Assembly (NCBI GenBank): GCA_902591645.1 | Contig: CACJBM010000005.1 | Span: 1 to 64,000, forward strand | From: an uncultured Verrucomicrobiota bacterium | Lineage (GTDB): Bacteria; Verrucomicrobiota; Verrucomicrobiae; Verrucomicrobiales; DEV007 | Length of the DNA: 64,000 nt | Direction of reading: 5' to 3' | Part shown: positions 1-11,300 of the stretch, piece after piece | Position numbering within the stretch: the first letter of the stretch is position 1 | How the letters are laid out: each line of letters starts with the position of its first letter | Notes under the pieces: model-generated | Databases searched by the model: none | What the model was told of the DNA's origin: nothing | What the model saw: only the letters and a program-made list of their open reading frames with translations | Position numbers and translations under genes: made by a program

Positions 1-537
1 TGCTCCTCCATCGATAATTAATGGGATCCGGTTTGATAGTTCTGTATGTACTGCAGTCGCCGAAGTAGGAGACATGCTCCCAAAAATATTTGCACTTGGT
101 GCAGCAAGAGGCAGATCGATTTCTTTGATGATTTCAGAGAAAATTGGGTTCTTGCTTCTTCGAACTGCCACAGTCTCTAGACCAGCTGTTACGATGTCTG
201 GGATAAGATTCTTTTTTGGCAGTACTAGGGTCAAGGCCCCGGGCCAGAATTCTTGTATCAAAATGTCCACCGTTTCTTCTATATCGGGTGGAATATTCAC
301 AATTGAATCTAGCATTTTTTTGCCCGAAACATGTACGATTAGAGGATCAAAACTGGGTCTTTCCTTTGCTTCAAAAATGGCAGTGCAGGCCTCAGCGTTA
401 AATGCGTTAGCCGCTAGTCCGTAGACTGTTTCTGTTGGTAGAGCCACAATTGAGCCTTCATTGAGCAGGTTAACTGCTTCTTTAACGGCATCTCTGGTTT
501 CTTCGGGAGTTCCGGCACTTAGGGTTACGGTTTCCAT
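1..537 (-). CDS. tsaC: Threonylcarbamoyl-AMP synthase (TsaC/Sua5/YrdC family), partial
   Basis: The enzyme makes threonylcarbamoyl-AMP from threonine, bicarbonate and ATP in the cytoplasm, the first step of the t6A37 tRNA modification. Reading the minus strand from an ATG at 535-537 gives 179 codons running off the left edge, so the 3' end is missing. Visible family motifs are ALPTETVYGLA near residue 34, KERPSFDPL near 60, FWPGALTLVL near 99 and APSANIFGSMSPTSA near 146, which form the substrate and ATP pocket of YrdC domains. Because it is cut, I cannot tell a short TsaC from a longer Sua5 with a C-terminal domain. It is divergent from aroK, with about 130 bp between the starts as assigned here. 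Identification is firm; length is unknown. Confidence 0.9.
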   Translation of the reverse strand, partial: METVTLSAGTPEETRDAVKEAVNLLNEGSIVALPTETVYGLAANAFNAEACTAIFEAKERPSFDPLIVHVSGKKMLDSIVNIPPDIEETVDILIQEFWPGALTLVLPKKNLIPDIVTAGLETVAVRRSKNPIFSEIIKEIDLPLAAPSANIFGSMSPTSATAVHTELSNRIPLIIDGGA

Positions 538-665
538 TTGCTCGTGATGATATAACTTCCCGAATCAGGGGAGTACGTCAATATTACACATTAATGGCTT
601 TCGTTGCACCTTTGTCATGAAGTCGTAAAGTGCTCTTGATGAAAGGAGTCGTTCGACAAACGCCA

Positions 666-1190
666 ATGAATGTAATCCTTATTGGATTCATGGGTGTTGG
701 TAAATCCACCATAGCTAATGGGCTAGCTAAGAGTTTGGGATTTGATGTTTTGGATACTGATAAAATGATTGAGGAGAGCCAATCAAGGTCTATAAATGAA
801 ATATTTGCTACTGAGGGGGAAGAATCTTTCCGTGAGATGGAGTCTTTAATCCTCGGTAATCTTCAAGGTAAAACTGACCGTTCAGTCATTTCGACTGGTG
901 GAGGCATTGTCACTCGGGAAGAAAATATAAAAGAGTTAAAATCTATTGGTATTGTTTTTTGGTTAGATGCCGGAGTCGATTCTATTCTGGATAGAGTTTC
1001 GGGTAACCGTGACCGGCCTCTGCTTAAGACTGAAAATCCTAGGGAGAAAATCGTGAATCTTCTTAGCGAGCGTGAGCCGCTCTATGAAAGGTGTGCTGAT
1101 GAACGGATCCAGACTGATGACTTATCCATCGATGAGATATCATACGGGATTGCTGAGACGGCAAGGGTATGGTTCTCAAAGCAATCGTAA
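666..1190 (+). CDS. aroK: Shikimate kinase
   Basis: Phosphorylates shikimate at the 3-hydroxyl with ATP, the fifth step of chorismate synthesis. From ATG 666 the protein has 174 residues, the normal family size, and opens with MNVILIGFMGVGKST, placing the Walker A loop at residues 7-15. DTDKMIEES follows (shikimate-binding Asp region), then STGGGIV (the GGG shikimate loop) and NRDRPLL (lid arginine region). An in-frame upstream ATG at 630 would add 12 residues with no family support, so I prefer 666. Neither start has a good Shine-Dalgarno sequence. queG begins 3 bp after the stop, so the two are probably cotranscribed. The later pathway gene aroC lies elsewhere in the window at 34182. Confidence 0.95.
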   Translation: MNVILIGFMGVGKSTIANGLAKSLGFDVLDTDKMIEESQSRSINEIFATEGEESFREMESLILGNLQGKTDRSVISTGGGIVTREENIKELKSIGIVFWLDAGVDSILDRVSGNRDRPLLKTENPREKIVNLLSEREPLYERCADERIQTDDLSIDEISYGIAETARVWFSKQS

Positions 1191-1193
1191 GCC

Positions 1194-2219
1194 ATGGCAT
1201 TGGAGCTAGAGAACAAAGTCAGATCGATTGCCAAGGATCTTGGTTTTGATGAATGCAGATTTTCTGTGGCTAAAGAAGCTTCTCATGCGGATCGATTTCA
1301 GGCATGGCTTGATGATGGGCACAATGGTGACATGGAATGGATGGAACGGTCACCGGAAAGAAGGAAGGATCCTCGCCTTTTACTCGAGGAGGCGAGAACC
1401 GTAATTGTTTTAGCCATTAATTATTACCCTTCCAGATCTGATCCTCAGTCCAAGGATAATCTTGGCCGTTTCGCCAAGTATGCTTGGGGAGAAGATTACC
1501 ACCTTGTCGTTGATAAGAAACTTAAAGCTTTTGCAAGGGCCCTAGAAGATCTTGGAGGTCGGCAGAAATTTTATGTAGATTATGGTCCGCTACTTGAACG
1601 TGATTTTGCAACTGATTCGGGTCTTGGTTGGAACGGTAAAAGTACAGTGCAAATTCATCCGAGTTTGGGGACTTGGTTCTTTTTGGCTGAACTGGTCACA
1701 ACATTAATCCTGACACCTGATGATCCGATTCCGAATCGGTGTGGCAAATGCACTCAGTGCATAGACTGTTGTCCGACTGAGGCCATTACTTCTCCACATC
1801 ATTTGGATGCTCGTCGATGCATCTCTTATTTTACGATAGAGCATAAAGGTTCCATTCCTCAAGAATTTAGAAAAGCGATAGGAGACCGAATTTTTGGTTG
1901 TGATGATTGTCTTGAAGTTTGTCCATGGAATCGTTTTGCTAAGGCCTCTACTGAGGCCAAATTTGCTGCTAGGGAGTACATTGACATGCCCCTTCAGGAA
2001 TTTCTGAATTTGAGTGAGGAGAATTTTCGTTCTTTATTCAGCCGTTCACCTGTGAAACGTATTGGTCGGGACCGTTTTCTCAGAAATGTATGCATTGCTA
2101 TAGGAAATATAGGGAATATTTATGATATTCCATGCCTTGAGAGGACTATTGAGAAGGAAAATCAATTAGTCAGTGAGCATGCTAAATGGGCAATAGATCA
2201 GATAAGGTCTCGTTCATGA
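1194..2219 (+). CDS. queG: Epoxyqueuosine reductase
   Basis: Cobalamin- and iron-sulfur-dependent enzyme that reduces epoxyqueuosine to queuosine at tRNA position 34, in the cytoplasm. The 341-residue product shows the family order: an N-terminal domain with EWMERSPERRKDPR, a YVDYGPLLERDFA segment near 125, a first 4Fe-4S motif CGKCTQCIDCCP near 183 and a second CDDCLEVCPWN near 236. A C-terminal HEAT-like stretch (FRSLFSRSPVKRIGRDRFLRN onward) completes the usual length. The GLGWNGKST motif near 144 is also typical of QueG. It follows aroK by 3 bp. Nothing is missing or odd. Confidence 0.95.
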   Translation: MALELENKVRSIAKDLGFDECRFSVAKEASHADRFQAWLDDGHNGDMEWMERSPERRKDPRLLLEEARTVIVLAINYYPSRSDPQSKDNLGRFAKYAWGEDYHLVVDKKLKAFARALEDLGGRQKFYVDYGPLLERDFATDSGLGWNGKSTVQIHPSLGTWFFLAELVTTLILTPDDPIPNRCGKCTQCIDCCPTEAITSPHHLDARRCISYFTIEHKGSIPQEFRKAIGDRIFGCDDCLEVCPWNRFAKASTEAKFAAREYIDMPLQEFLNLSEENFRSLFSRSPVKRIGRDRFLRNVCIAIGNIGNIYDIPCLERTIEKENQLVSEHAKWAIDQIRSRS

Positions 2220-2316
2220 GTAGTTCATGATGTAGATTTATCTATGACGTTGAATTTGTAACGATTTCGTTGCATGCTAACGCCCCCCTTTTATTCCTCT
2301 CAAATCTTCAAAAGAT

Positions 2317-5300
2317 ATGCATTCAAAGCTATTTAGTTTTATCTCTTCTTTAGTCATAGTATTTATAATTATTGTTCCTAAAGAATCTGCTATTGCTGAA
2401 CCCGAAGCAGTTAATGATACCTATGAGTTATTTGAAGACATCCCCTTCAAGGTAAGTACAGGGCCCTTGGCTGAGCTTAATTTTGATGCGGAAAGTATTG
2501 CTGGATTCATAGAAGATGATTGGGCCATTCTGGACCGTATAGAAAATGAGAATGGAGACGCTGAGGATTACCCCACTGATGGTTCAGGGAGGGAATGGCT
2601 TGATCCGGAATTTGATATTGATTCCTCCAACGTTGGGCCATGGTTCTTGGCTCCTTCGCCGATTCAGTCAGGGGAAATTAATGCTTTTCCTGGTCTGGAT
2701 GATGAATTGTTTGGGATCGATGAGGCAGCGAACGGTGAGAATCTTATAACCACTTATCTTTTTAGAAACAGTTTCACTCTAAATGCTACTGAAGCAGAGA
2801 TCAGTTCTTGGGATTTGAGTTATCTGTTTGATGACGGTGCCGTGGTTTACATTAACGGTAGAGAGGTGCATAGATCTGCTGCCATACCGGAAGGAGAACT
2901 CACCACTCTAACTTCTGCCGTTGCCGGAGCGAACAATGAAAATGTTTATGAAACGGCCGCAGTTGACTTGTCCGGTATATTGGTAGAGGGCAACAATAGT
3001 ATCGCGGTTGAGCTTCACCAAGCAGGAGTCGAAAGTAGTGACGTTGGTTTTGATCTCAACATTGCACCTCGAGCTGACGGAGATGCAATCAGTTATAGTT
3101 TTATTGATGATCCATTCGATGCCCCATTTGAGACTTCTGCTCCGAACAATGCCTCAGGCAATTTAGATCAGGGATCCGGATTTGAGGATTCAACTGCGGC
3201 AAACATTCGCGTTGGTGGGGGAGCGCGGTTCCAGACCACGATCTCTTCCGGTTCTCTTAGGTTACCGATCACTCTTGCTAATCCGGCCACACTCGAGATT
3301 AGCTTCCGTTACCGGCTTCTGATGATTGGTGGGTACGAGTCGGAAGAATACAGTTCTGTTATTTTAGCGATTGGTGATAATTTTGTCGGTACAGGCACTA
3401 ACGACGACATCTTTCGCATGTATGGCCCTGACGGTGACGGCGATGAGGATTCCGGGTGGCGGACATTCAGCGCCGAGGTATCGCTTCCTTCTGGCACACA
3501 TAATCTGGATTTTGGTGTTTATAATAATGCTTCTACCATTTCGGGAGAAGTTACAGATGTTTGGTTCGACGACATATTGATCGAATACGAGGGGGGCGGC
3601 TCAGGTGGAGGAGTTTTGGAGAATGATACCGTCGAGGCCGGTCAAGTCACGGCGGCAATTTTTTCAAATCCCTTTCACGGAACGGTTGAGATGAATGCTG
3701 ACGGTAGCTTTACATATGTGCCAGAGGAAGACTTCTTTGGTGTTGATAGTTTCAAATATACGGTGACTGACGATACTGGAACGTCGTCTGAGGCCACGGT
3801 TACGCTTAATGTCGCTTCAGTGAACGATTTGCCAAAAGTAACGGACAGGTCTTTCTCGATGAACGAAGACGATCAACTCGTGGTAAACGTTGAATTAGGA
3901 CTCAGCATGGATAGCTCTGATGCGGAAAATCAAGATCTTGATTTTGCGGTCGAAAGTGCGCCCTCTAATGGAACTGTCGAAATTAATTTGGATGGTAGCT
4001 TTGAGTATGTTCCTAATCCTAACTTTGCAGGTACTGATAGTTTTACTTACGTGGCATTGGATGGTGAGGATTCCTCGGTTCCTAGTGAGGTGAAAGTTGA
4101 GATTATTCCGGTCAATGATCCTCCTGAGGTCGTTGATGATACATACTCAGTAATTGAAAATAATTCATTAGTAGTTTCTCAGTCCGGGATCAGTTTGCCG
4201 GAATCAGTTCTTTCTGAGAATTTTGACGCTGAAGTTAATTTTGCATTTACCGGCAATGTAGAAATTGAACCGGTTGGTGAATTTGCTTCTATTAATGGAT
4301 TCGAGGGGAGCTTCCTTCGTAACCTAACTTCAGGTAATCCGGCTGATGCTACAACAATCACGATTAATGATCTTCCTCCTCACGATAGACTTTCTATAGG
4401 ATTTGTACTGGCGATCATTGACTCGTGGGACGGGGACCTGGCTGGTGGTGATTCTTTTTCGGTTACGGTCGATGGAGAGCCAGTTTTTTCTCATACCTTC
4501 AATAATTCGGGACCGAATGGACAGCAGAGTTATGTTCCTTCCCAAGAGATTGAACTTGCCCGATCCGTTGACCTTGGTTTTTCTTCTGGTCCTCAGTCCC
4601 TTGATTCTGCCTATGACTTTCGGAAAGAGCCAAGCCTCAGTAATATACCTCACAGTAGTGACAGTGTGACTATTGAGATTTTTGCCAGTGGAGCGAATTG
4701 GGAAGGAGGAGATGATGAGTCTTGGGCAATCGATAATTTTGAGGTTCGATCATATCAATCTGCCCAGTTTAATCTAATTTCCCAAGGTTCGGTTTGGCTT
4801 TATCTCGACGATGGTAGTGATCAGGGCCTCGATTGGATAGATGAAGATTATGATGATAGTGACTGGGAAAGCGGCACCGGAAAATTTGGTTATGGAGATG
4901 ATAACGAGTCGACTCTGATTAGTTTTGGGGATGATGATGACGATAAGTACGTAACGACCTATTTTCGGCATAGTTTTGAGGTAGAAGACACTCAGCGATT
5001 TGAAGAACTTTTGATTGGTCTTCTGAGAGATGATGGTGCCGCAGTCTACATTAACGGTACCGAAGTGGCCAGATCGAACCTGGAGAATGGAGCTGGCTTC
5101 CAAGATTTTGCACCTGATTTTGCTGGTGGGGATGATGAAAATAATTACTTTGAATTTCCTGTAGATGCGTCTGTTCTCGTTCCCGGAGAAAATCTGATAG
5201 CAGTAGAAGTTCATCAGAACAGTGGCTCTAGTTCTGATCTTGGTTTTGATTTGCGTCTTGTCGGAACCCTCTCTCGAGCTTCTGCTATTTTGGGAAATGA

Positions 5301-8300
5301 TATTGATGTGGATACAGATTCCTTACAGGTGAGCCTTCTGAGTCCTCCGGATAATGGAAAGTTGCAATTACAGAGTGATGGAAGTTTCACTTATGTTCCC
5401 AACGTTAACTTCGAGGGTAGCGATAGTTTTGAATATAGAGTCACGGATGGTGAGTTTGAGGATTCGGGAAAGGTATTTATTACTGTGGATCCTGGTCCGA
5501 ATGACCTTCCAATTGTCGAAGGAGAGGAATATGAGGCAAATGAGGACACACCTTTAATCATTGATGTGGGGTCAGGTGTTCTAGAAAATGATTATGATCC
5601 TGATGGGGTAGAGATCACGGCAGTCATTGCGTCGTCGCCTGAGAACGGCACTGTTGAATTGTCTGATGACGGAAGTTTTACCTATTCTCCTGATGAGAAT
5701 TTTTATGGAAAAGATCAATTCACATATCATGTCGCCGATGCATTCGGGAAAGCTCCTCCTGCAGTTGTTGTTATCAATGTCATTCAAGTTAATGATGCGC
5801 CGACAGCCAATGATGACTATTATTTGACGGCTCCGGGAACTGAACTGGGAGTTAGTGTCCAAGGATTGCTCACTAATGATATCGATCCGGACGGTGACAC
5901 TCTTCAGAGTGAAATCTTAACTGAACCGGAATCAGGAACTATTAATTTTCAAGGCAATGGTAATTTCACTTATGTTCCTATTCCTGAATTTTCAGGTCAG
6001 GTCAGTTTCACTTATCGTGTCACTGATGGAGAAATCTTATCTGATCCGGCAACAGTTACTATAGATATTAATGCTTCGCCAGTGGCTAAAGTGAACCGTT
6101 ATGTGGTTTATGAGGATGGTGTACTTTCTAGAACAGCAGAATTTGGTGTCATTGCAAGAAGCTCTGATCCTGAAGGGGATCCTCTTTCTGCTAATGTGGT
6201 TCAGGCACCAATTCATGGTTCCTTGTCTCTAATGTCTGATGGTAGTTTCACTTATACTCCTGATGTGGATTTTAGCGGACTCGATTTTTTTACATATTCG
6301 GTAAGTGATGGTTATCAGGAATCTTCTCCTGTGCAAACTCAGATATATGTCATTCAAGTAGACGATGCTCCAATCGCAAAGGACGATGAGTATTTTGTTC
6401 TGATCGGCCAGTCAGTAAATGTATCTGCTGATAATGGTGTTCTTGTTAATGATAAGGACGCTGAAGGAAATCCGGCTCAGGCAGTTTTAGTGGATTATTC
6501 CGGAGAGGGAAATTTAGTTTTAAATGAGGACGGTTCTTTTGAATACACGCCAATCGAGACATTTGCGGGTAAAGAATATTTTACTTACCAGTCTTTAGCG
6601 AATGGCAAGAAATCAAATGTGGCAACTGTCGAATTAAAGGTTGGCGGACCGGATAATACCGTTCTTATCACGGAAATAATGTATCATCCGGTCTCAGGTA
6701 ACCCGGCCGAGGAATATATTGAAATTCACAATATAGGCTCTGGTCCTGTTCCGCTTCAGGGATGGCAAATAACTAGCGGGATCGGCTATGAATTTCCTGC
6801 GATTAATATTTTACCTGGAGAGTATTTGGTTGTAGCCGCTGATCCGCAGATTTTTTCCGATACCTGGGATCAAGAAGTTAACGTGATTGGTCCATGGTCC
6901 GGTCAGTTGAGTGATCGGGGTGAGAGAATTCGGATCAAAGATGCTTTAGGTGAGGAAGTTGACGATGTTACTTATTCTGATCAAGGAGACTGGGCATCTC
7001 GTCGTGCTGAAGATGATGATCAGATTCTTAATGGTGAAAGTGGTTGGAAGTGGACTAGTCGGGCAGACGGAGGAGGAGCATCTTTGGAACTGGTTAATCT
7101 GGACGTTTCCAACAGGCATGGACAGAACTGGGAACCTAGCCAATCACCTACTCCTGGAAAACAAAATTCGGTTTTTTCCACTGACGCTGCACCACTGATC
7201 CTTAACGTTAAACATGCTCCAGCCATTCCTCGAAGCGGGGAAACGGTAACCATAAGTGCCGATATTAAAGATAACGGAAATGAGAATATTACAACCATAT
7301 TGAATTGGCGGGTATCGGCCCTTGATCCTGATGAGTTTATTCAGGCTCGGATGAGGGATGATGGTAAGAATGGTGATGAAGAATCTGGGGACGGTACCTT
7401 TACTGCTCAGGTTCCTGCGCAGGATGACGGTACCGTAGTTGAATTTTATATAAGGGCCAATGATGATCGATCCGAACGTGGATGGCCTCAAGCTAGTGGA
7501 GAAGAAGGACAGCAGCAGGCAAACGCCTTATTTCAGTTTGATGATGAGCGCTATGATGGTAATCAGCCCATCTACAGACTCGTTATGACAGTGAGGGAGG
7601 AACGGGATTTTAGGTTCCGAAACTTTAACAGTGGCAGTGATGCTCAGAAGAATGCAACGCTAATTGCTAAGCAGGGTCAGGACTATGACATTAGATATCA
7701 GTGCGGAGTAAGAGTCCGAGGAGCTGGTAGTAGAACCAGAAATCCACGCAATAACCGGCTAAATATACCACGCGATAACCCATGGAATGGCGTGACTAAG
7801 ATTAATCTCAATAGTCAGTTCATTTACCTTCAATTCCTTGGTTCCAGATTAGCCAGTCTTTCCGGGATCGAAGCTGCTGATGCAAAACCTGTCCAATTTC
7901 GTTATAATGGAGTTAATCGTGCAACAGATAATGATAATAACCGGCGTTACGGATCTTACCTCCACATAGAGGCAATAGACGGTGATTGGGCCGACATTCA
8001 TTATCCTCTAGACTCGGCAGGTAATTTGTATTCGAAGGGACGTCCTGATGTGAAATGGGATATCCGATCAACAAGTGATGGTTTAGCAGACAGGGGAGCT
8101 TACATTAGGGACGGATGGTCGAAAGGTTCCAATGAATCAACCGATGACTGGGAAGATCTGCACCAGTTTATGATTACCATGAACGGCGCATCTGGTTCTG
8201 GATATCTTGAGCAGATTTCGGGAATGGTGGACGTTAAACAGTGGTCGCGTTGGTTTGCCTTTATGACTATCATTTTGAGTCGTGAAACGAATTTGTCGAA

Positions 8301-11300
8301 TGGCACTGATGATGATTACAAGCTTTACAGAGGAGTAAAAGATCCACGTATCAAACTCGTTCCGCATGACTTTGATACAATTTTCGGGCTAGGAGACACC
8401 GATACGGATGCAGATGATTCAATATTCCCGGCGATCACTAATTTTGCTGGTCAAACAATACCGCAACTGAATCGTTTCTTTAGTGATCCTGTAATTTTGC
8501 GTCAATACTATTCTGATCTTAAAGATCTTCTTAATACTGTATTTGAGAAGAGCAGATTTGATGCGCTAGTATCCAATTCGCTTGATTGGCTTCCCTCTGA
8601 TTCAGATGTGTCCGATGACGTGATTGGTTTTATGGACGAGCGCCGTGCTTACATACTTAATCAAATTCCAAGTGAATTTACAGTTAGTAGTAACCTCCCC
8701 AGTTCTGATGGTTTTTCTAGAACTGAAGAGGCCGGCATCACTGGTCTTGAGGGTGCTTTTGATTCGTCACAAATTGCTGAAATTAAAGTCAACGGTATGT
8801 CTGTTCCTTTGAATGTGAGGAATGGAACTTGGGACGGGGATCAGGCGGAATCTGAGGTAATATTTTCTGCAGGTTCGGAATGGTCCTATCTTGATGATGG
8901 TTCAGACCAAGGAGTTTTATGGCGCGAACAAGATTTTGATGATTCATTGTGGGCACTGGGACAGGGTGAATTTGGATACGGTGATCGTGGAGAGGATACG
9001 GTAGTCAGTTATGGGGGTGATGATGAGAATAAGCACATAACAACTTATTTCAGAAAGGACTTTGAAGTAACTAACGCTGATGCCTTTTCAAGTTTAAATC
9101 TTAGACTTGTTTACGACGATGGCGCGGCGGTGTATCTAAATGGAATCGAGATTGTCCGACAGAACCTCGAACCTGATGCTTTATACACTTCTCTGGCAAC
9201 CGACACCGTGCCAAATGCGGGATTTGAAAGTTATAATGTCCCGGTCGGAGCATTAAAAAGTGGTTCAAATACAATTGCTGTTGAAATTCATCAGAGGAGT
9301 CCCAGTAGTCGAGACATTAGTTTTAATGCGGAATTATTGGGTCTTGGTGCTGTTCCTCTAATGGTGCCTGGAATTAATCTGGTTAAGATAGAGTCATTTG
9401 ATGCTGATGGATCTATTATTGATTCGAGTCAGGTCAATATATGGTATGACGATGGCAGTGTTACTGAAGTTGCTTCAATAGATAAAGATACTATCTGGAC
9501 ATTGGAAGGTGGTCCTTATTTGATTAATGAGGATCTGGAAGTTCCGGTCAATGTAACATTGCAGATAGATCCGGGAGTCACTGTTTATTTTGCTGAGGGA
9601 AGAAGAATGACAATCAAGGGAAGGTTAGTCGCGGAAGGTAATGATAAAATGCCGATTGTATTTACTAATGATCCCGGATCAGATGGTGGTTGGGATGGTA
9701 TTTATTTTGAGAGTACCAAGGAGGAGAGCAGAATGATATATATACTTCAGGACGGTGCTGATAGCGGGGATCAGTCCATCAGTATTTCAGAATCTAGAGT
9801 CCACCTTGAAAATGTTGAATGGGCAGGGACCGACAAAACTATTCTAGAATTAAGTAATCCTCAGATTGATGTGTTGCGTTGTGATTTCCCTTCAACTTCA
9901 GGGCAAGAAGTCATACATGGAGAGGGCCTTGGGAGTGAGGGTTATTTCAATCTCAAAGAAAATATTTTCCGAACCTCTTCTGGGTATAATGATATTATTG
10001 ATTTTTCGGGCGGGAGGAGACCAGGACCGATCATTTATGTTGTTGATAATGTTTTCTTAGGTAGCGCGGATGATTGCCTGGATCTGGATGGGGTTGATGC
10101 TCATATTGAAGGGAATCATTTTTTCAATGTACACAAAGATGACCCTGATCGTCAGAGCAGTGCGAATGCGATTGCTGCTGACAATGATTCTCACCTGACT
10201 GTCGTACGTAATTTATTTTATGATGTTGATCATGCTATTCTTCTCAAGAATGCAAGTGATGCTGTCTTCGAAAATAATACGGTAGTGGATGCGGTTGTCG
10301 CAGCCATTAGTTTTGATGAGCCTTTAGTTGGTGAGGGTGTTCCTGGGGATTTTATTTCTATCAAGGGTAATATTTTTTATAATAACGGTACTCTCTTTGC
10401 ATACCAGTTCTCCTCTGAGGACGGCGAAGAGGATCCTCGAATCGAAGCCGACATGAACCTGCTTCCTGAAGAGTTCCTTGAGCTCGGCATTGGTAATATT
10501 TCAGGTGACCCGATGTTTATTGATCAAAGCGCTAGTGATTTTTCCATTAGCCGTGGTTCACCGGTGACCGGCAAAGGAATTAATGGATCTGATATGGGAC
10601 ATAATGTGTTTGCAGGTGCAATCGTTGCCGGGGAACCGCCTTCACTGACTAGAAAGACAGAAGCTACCCTAAGGATCCATGTTCCGGGCATTTCTGGCAT
10701 TGAAGGGGAAAGTATCTTTAGTGGCGAATATCGGTGGAGGATTGATGGTAATGAATGGTCAGATCCTACTTCTGTTTCTGAACCCATTCAACTCTCAGAC
10801 CTTTCAGATGGAACCCATTATGTGGAAGTTGTAGGTAGGGACTCGGCAGGGAATTGGCAGGCCGAACCGACCCGCTCACGGGCATGGACTGTTGATAAAA
10901 AATTATCTAGGCTTCTTATTAGTGAGGTCCTTGCTGACAATGGTGATGCATTTAATCATGAAGAAACTTTTCCTGATTATATTGAGCTTTGGAATGATAG
11001 TGGCACCCCCCGTTTCGTTTCTGGAATGGTGATTTCTGAGAGCAAGGACATCAGTGATGGTTGGAAAATTCCTACGGGGACAGTGATTCCACCTGGAGAG
11101 TTCCTGTTAATTTATGCCAATGATGCTGACGGTACGAGTGGACTTCATACTGGTTTTGCTCTGGACCGTGACGGTGATTCTTTATATCTCTTTGAATCGA
11201 CGGAGAACGGAGGAAAAATAGTCGATAATGTACGGTTCGGATCTCAGTTGAGGGGAAGATCCATTTCACGTACTGGCCCAGATCAGCAATTTGCTTTGAC

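Noticed and set aside
74..424. Plus-strand frame of 116 codons
   Set aside because: Antisense to the clear tsaC protein on the minus strand.
4330..5862. Minus-strand frames inside the giant gene
   Set aside because: Low-complexity shadows (Ile/Arg-rich) of the Asp/Gly-rich repeats on the other strand.
3600..6650. Tandem DNA repeat array or CRISPR-like array
   Set aside because: The repetition is at protein level (about 95 residues per unit) and diverged in DNA; no short identical repeats with spacers.
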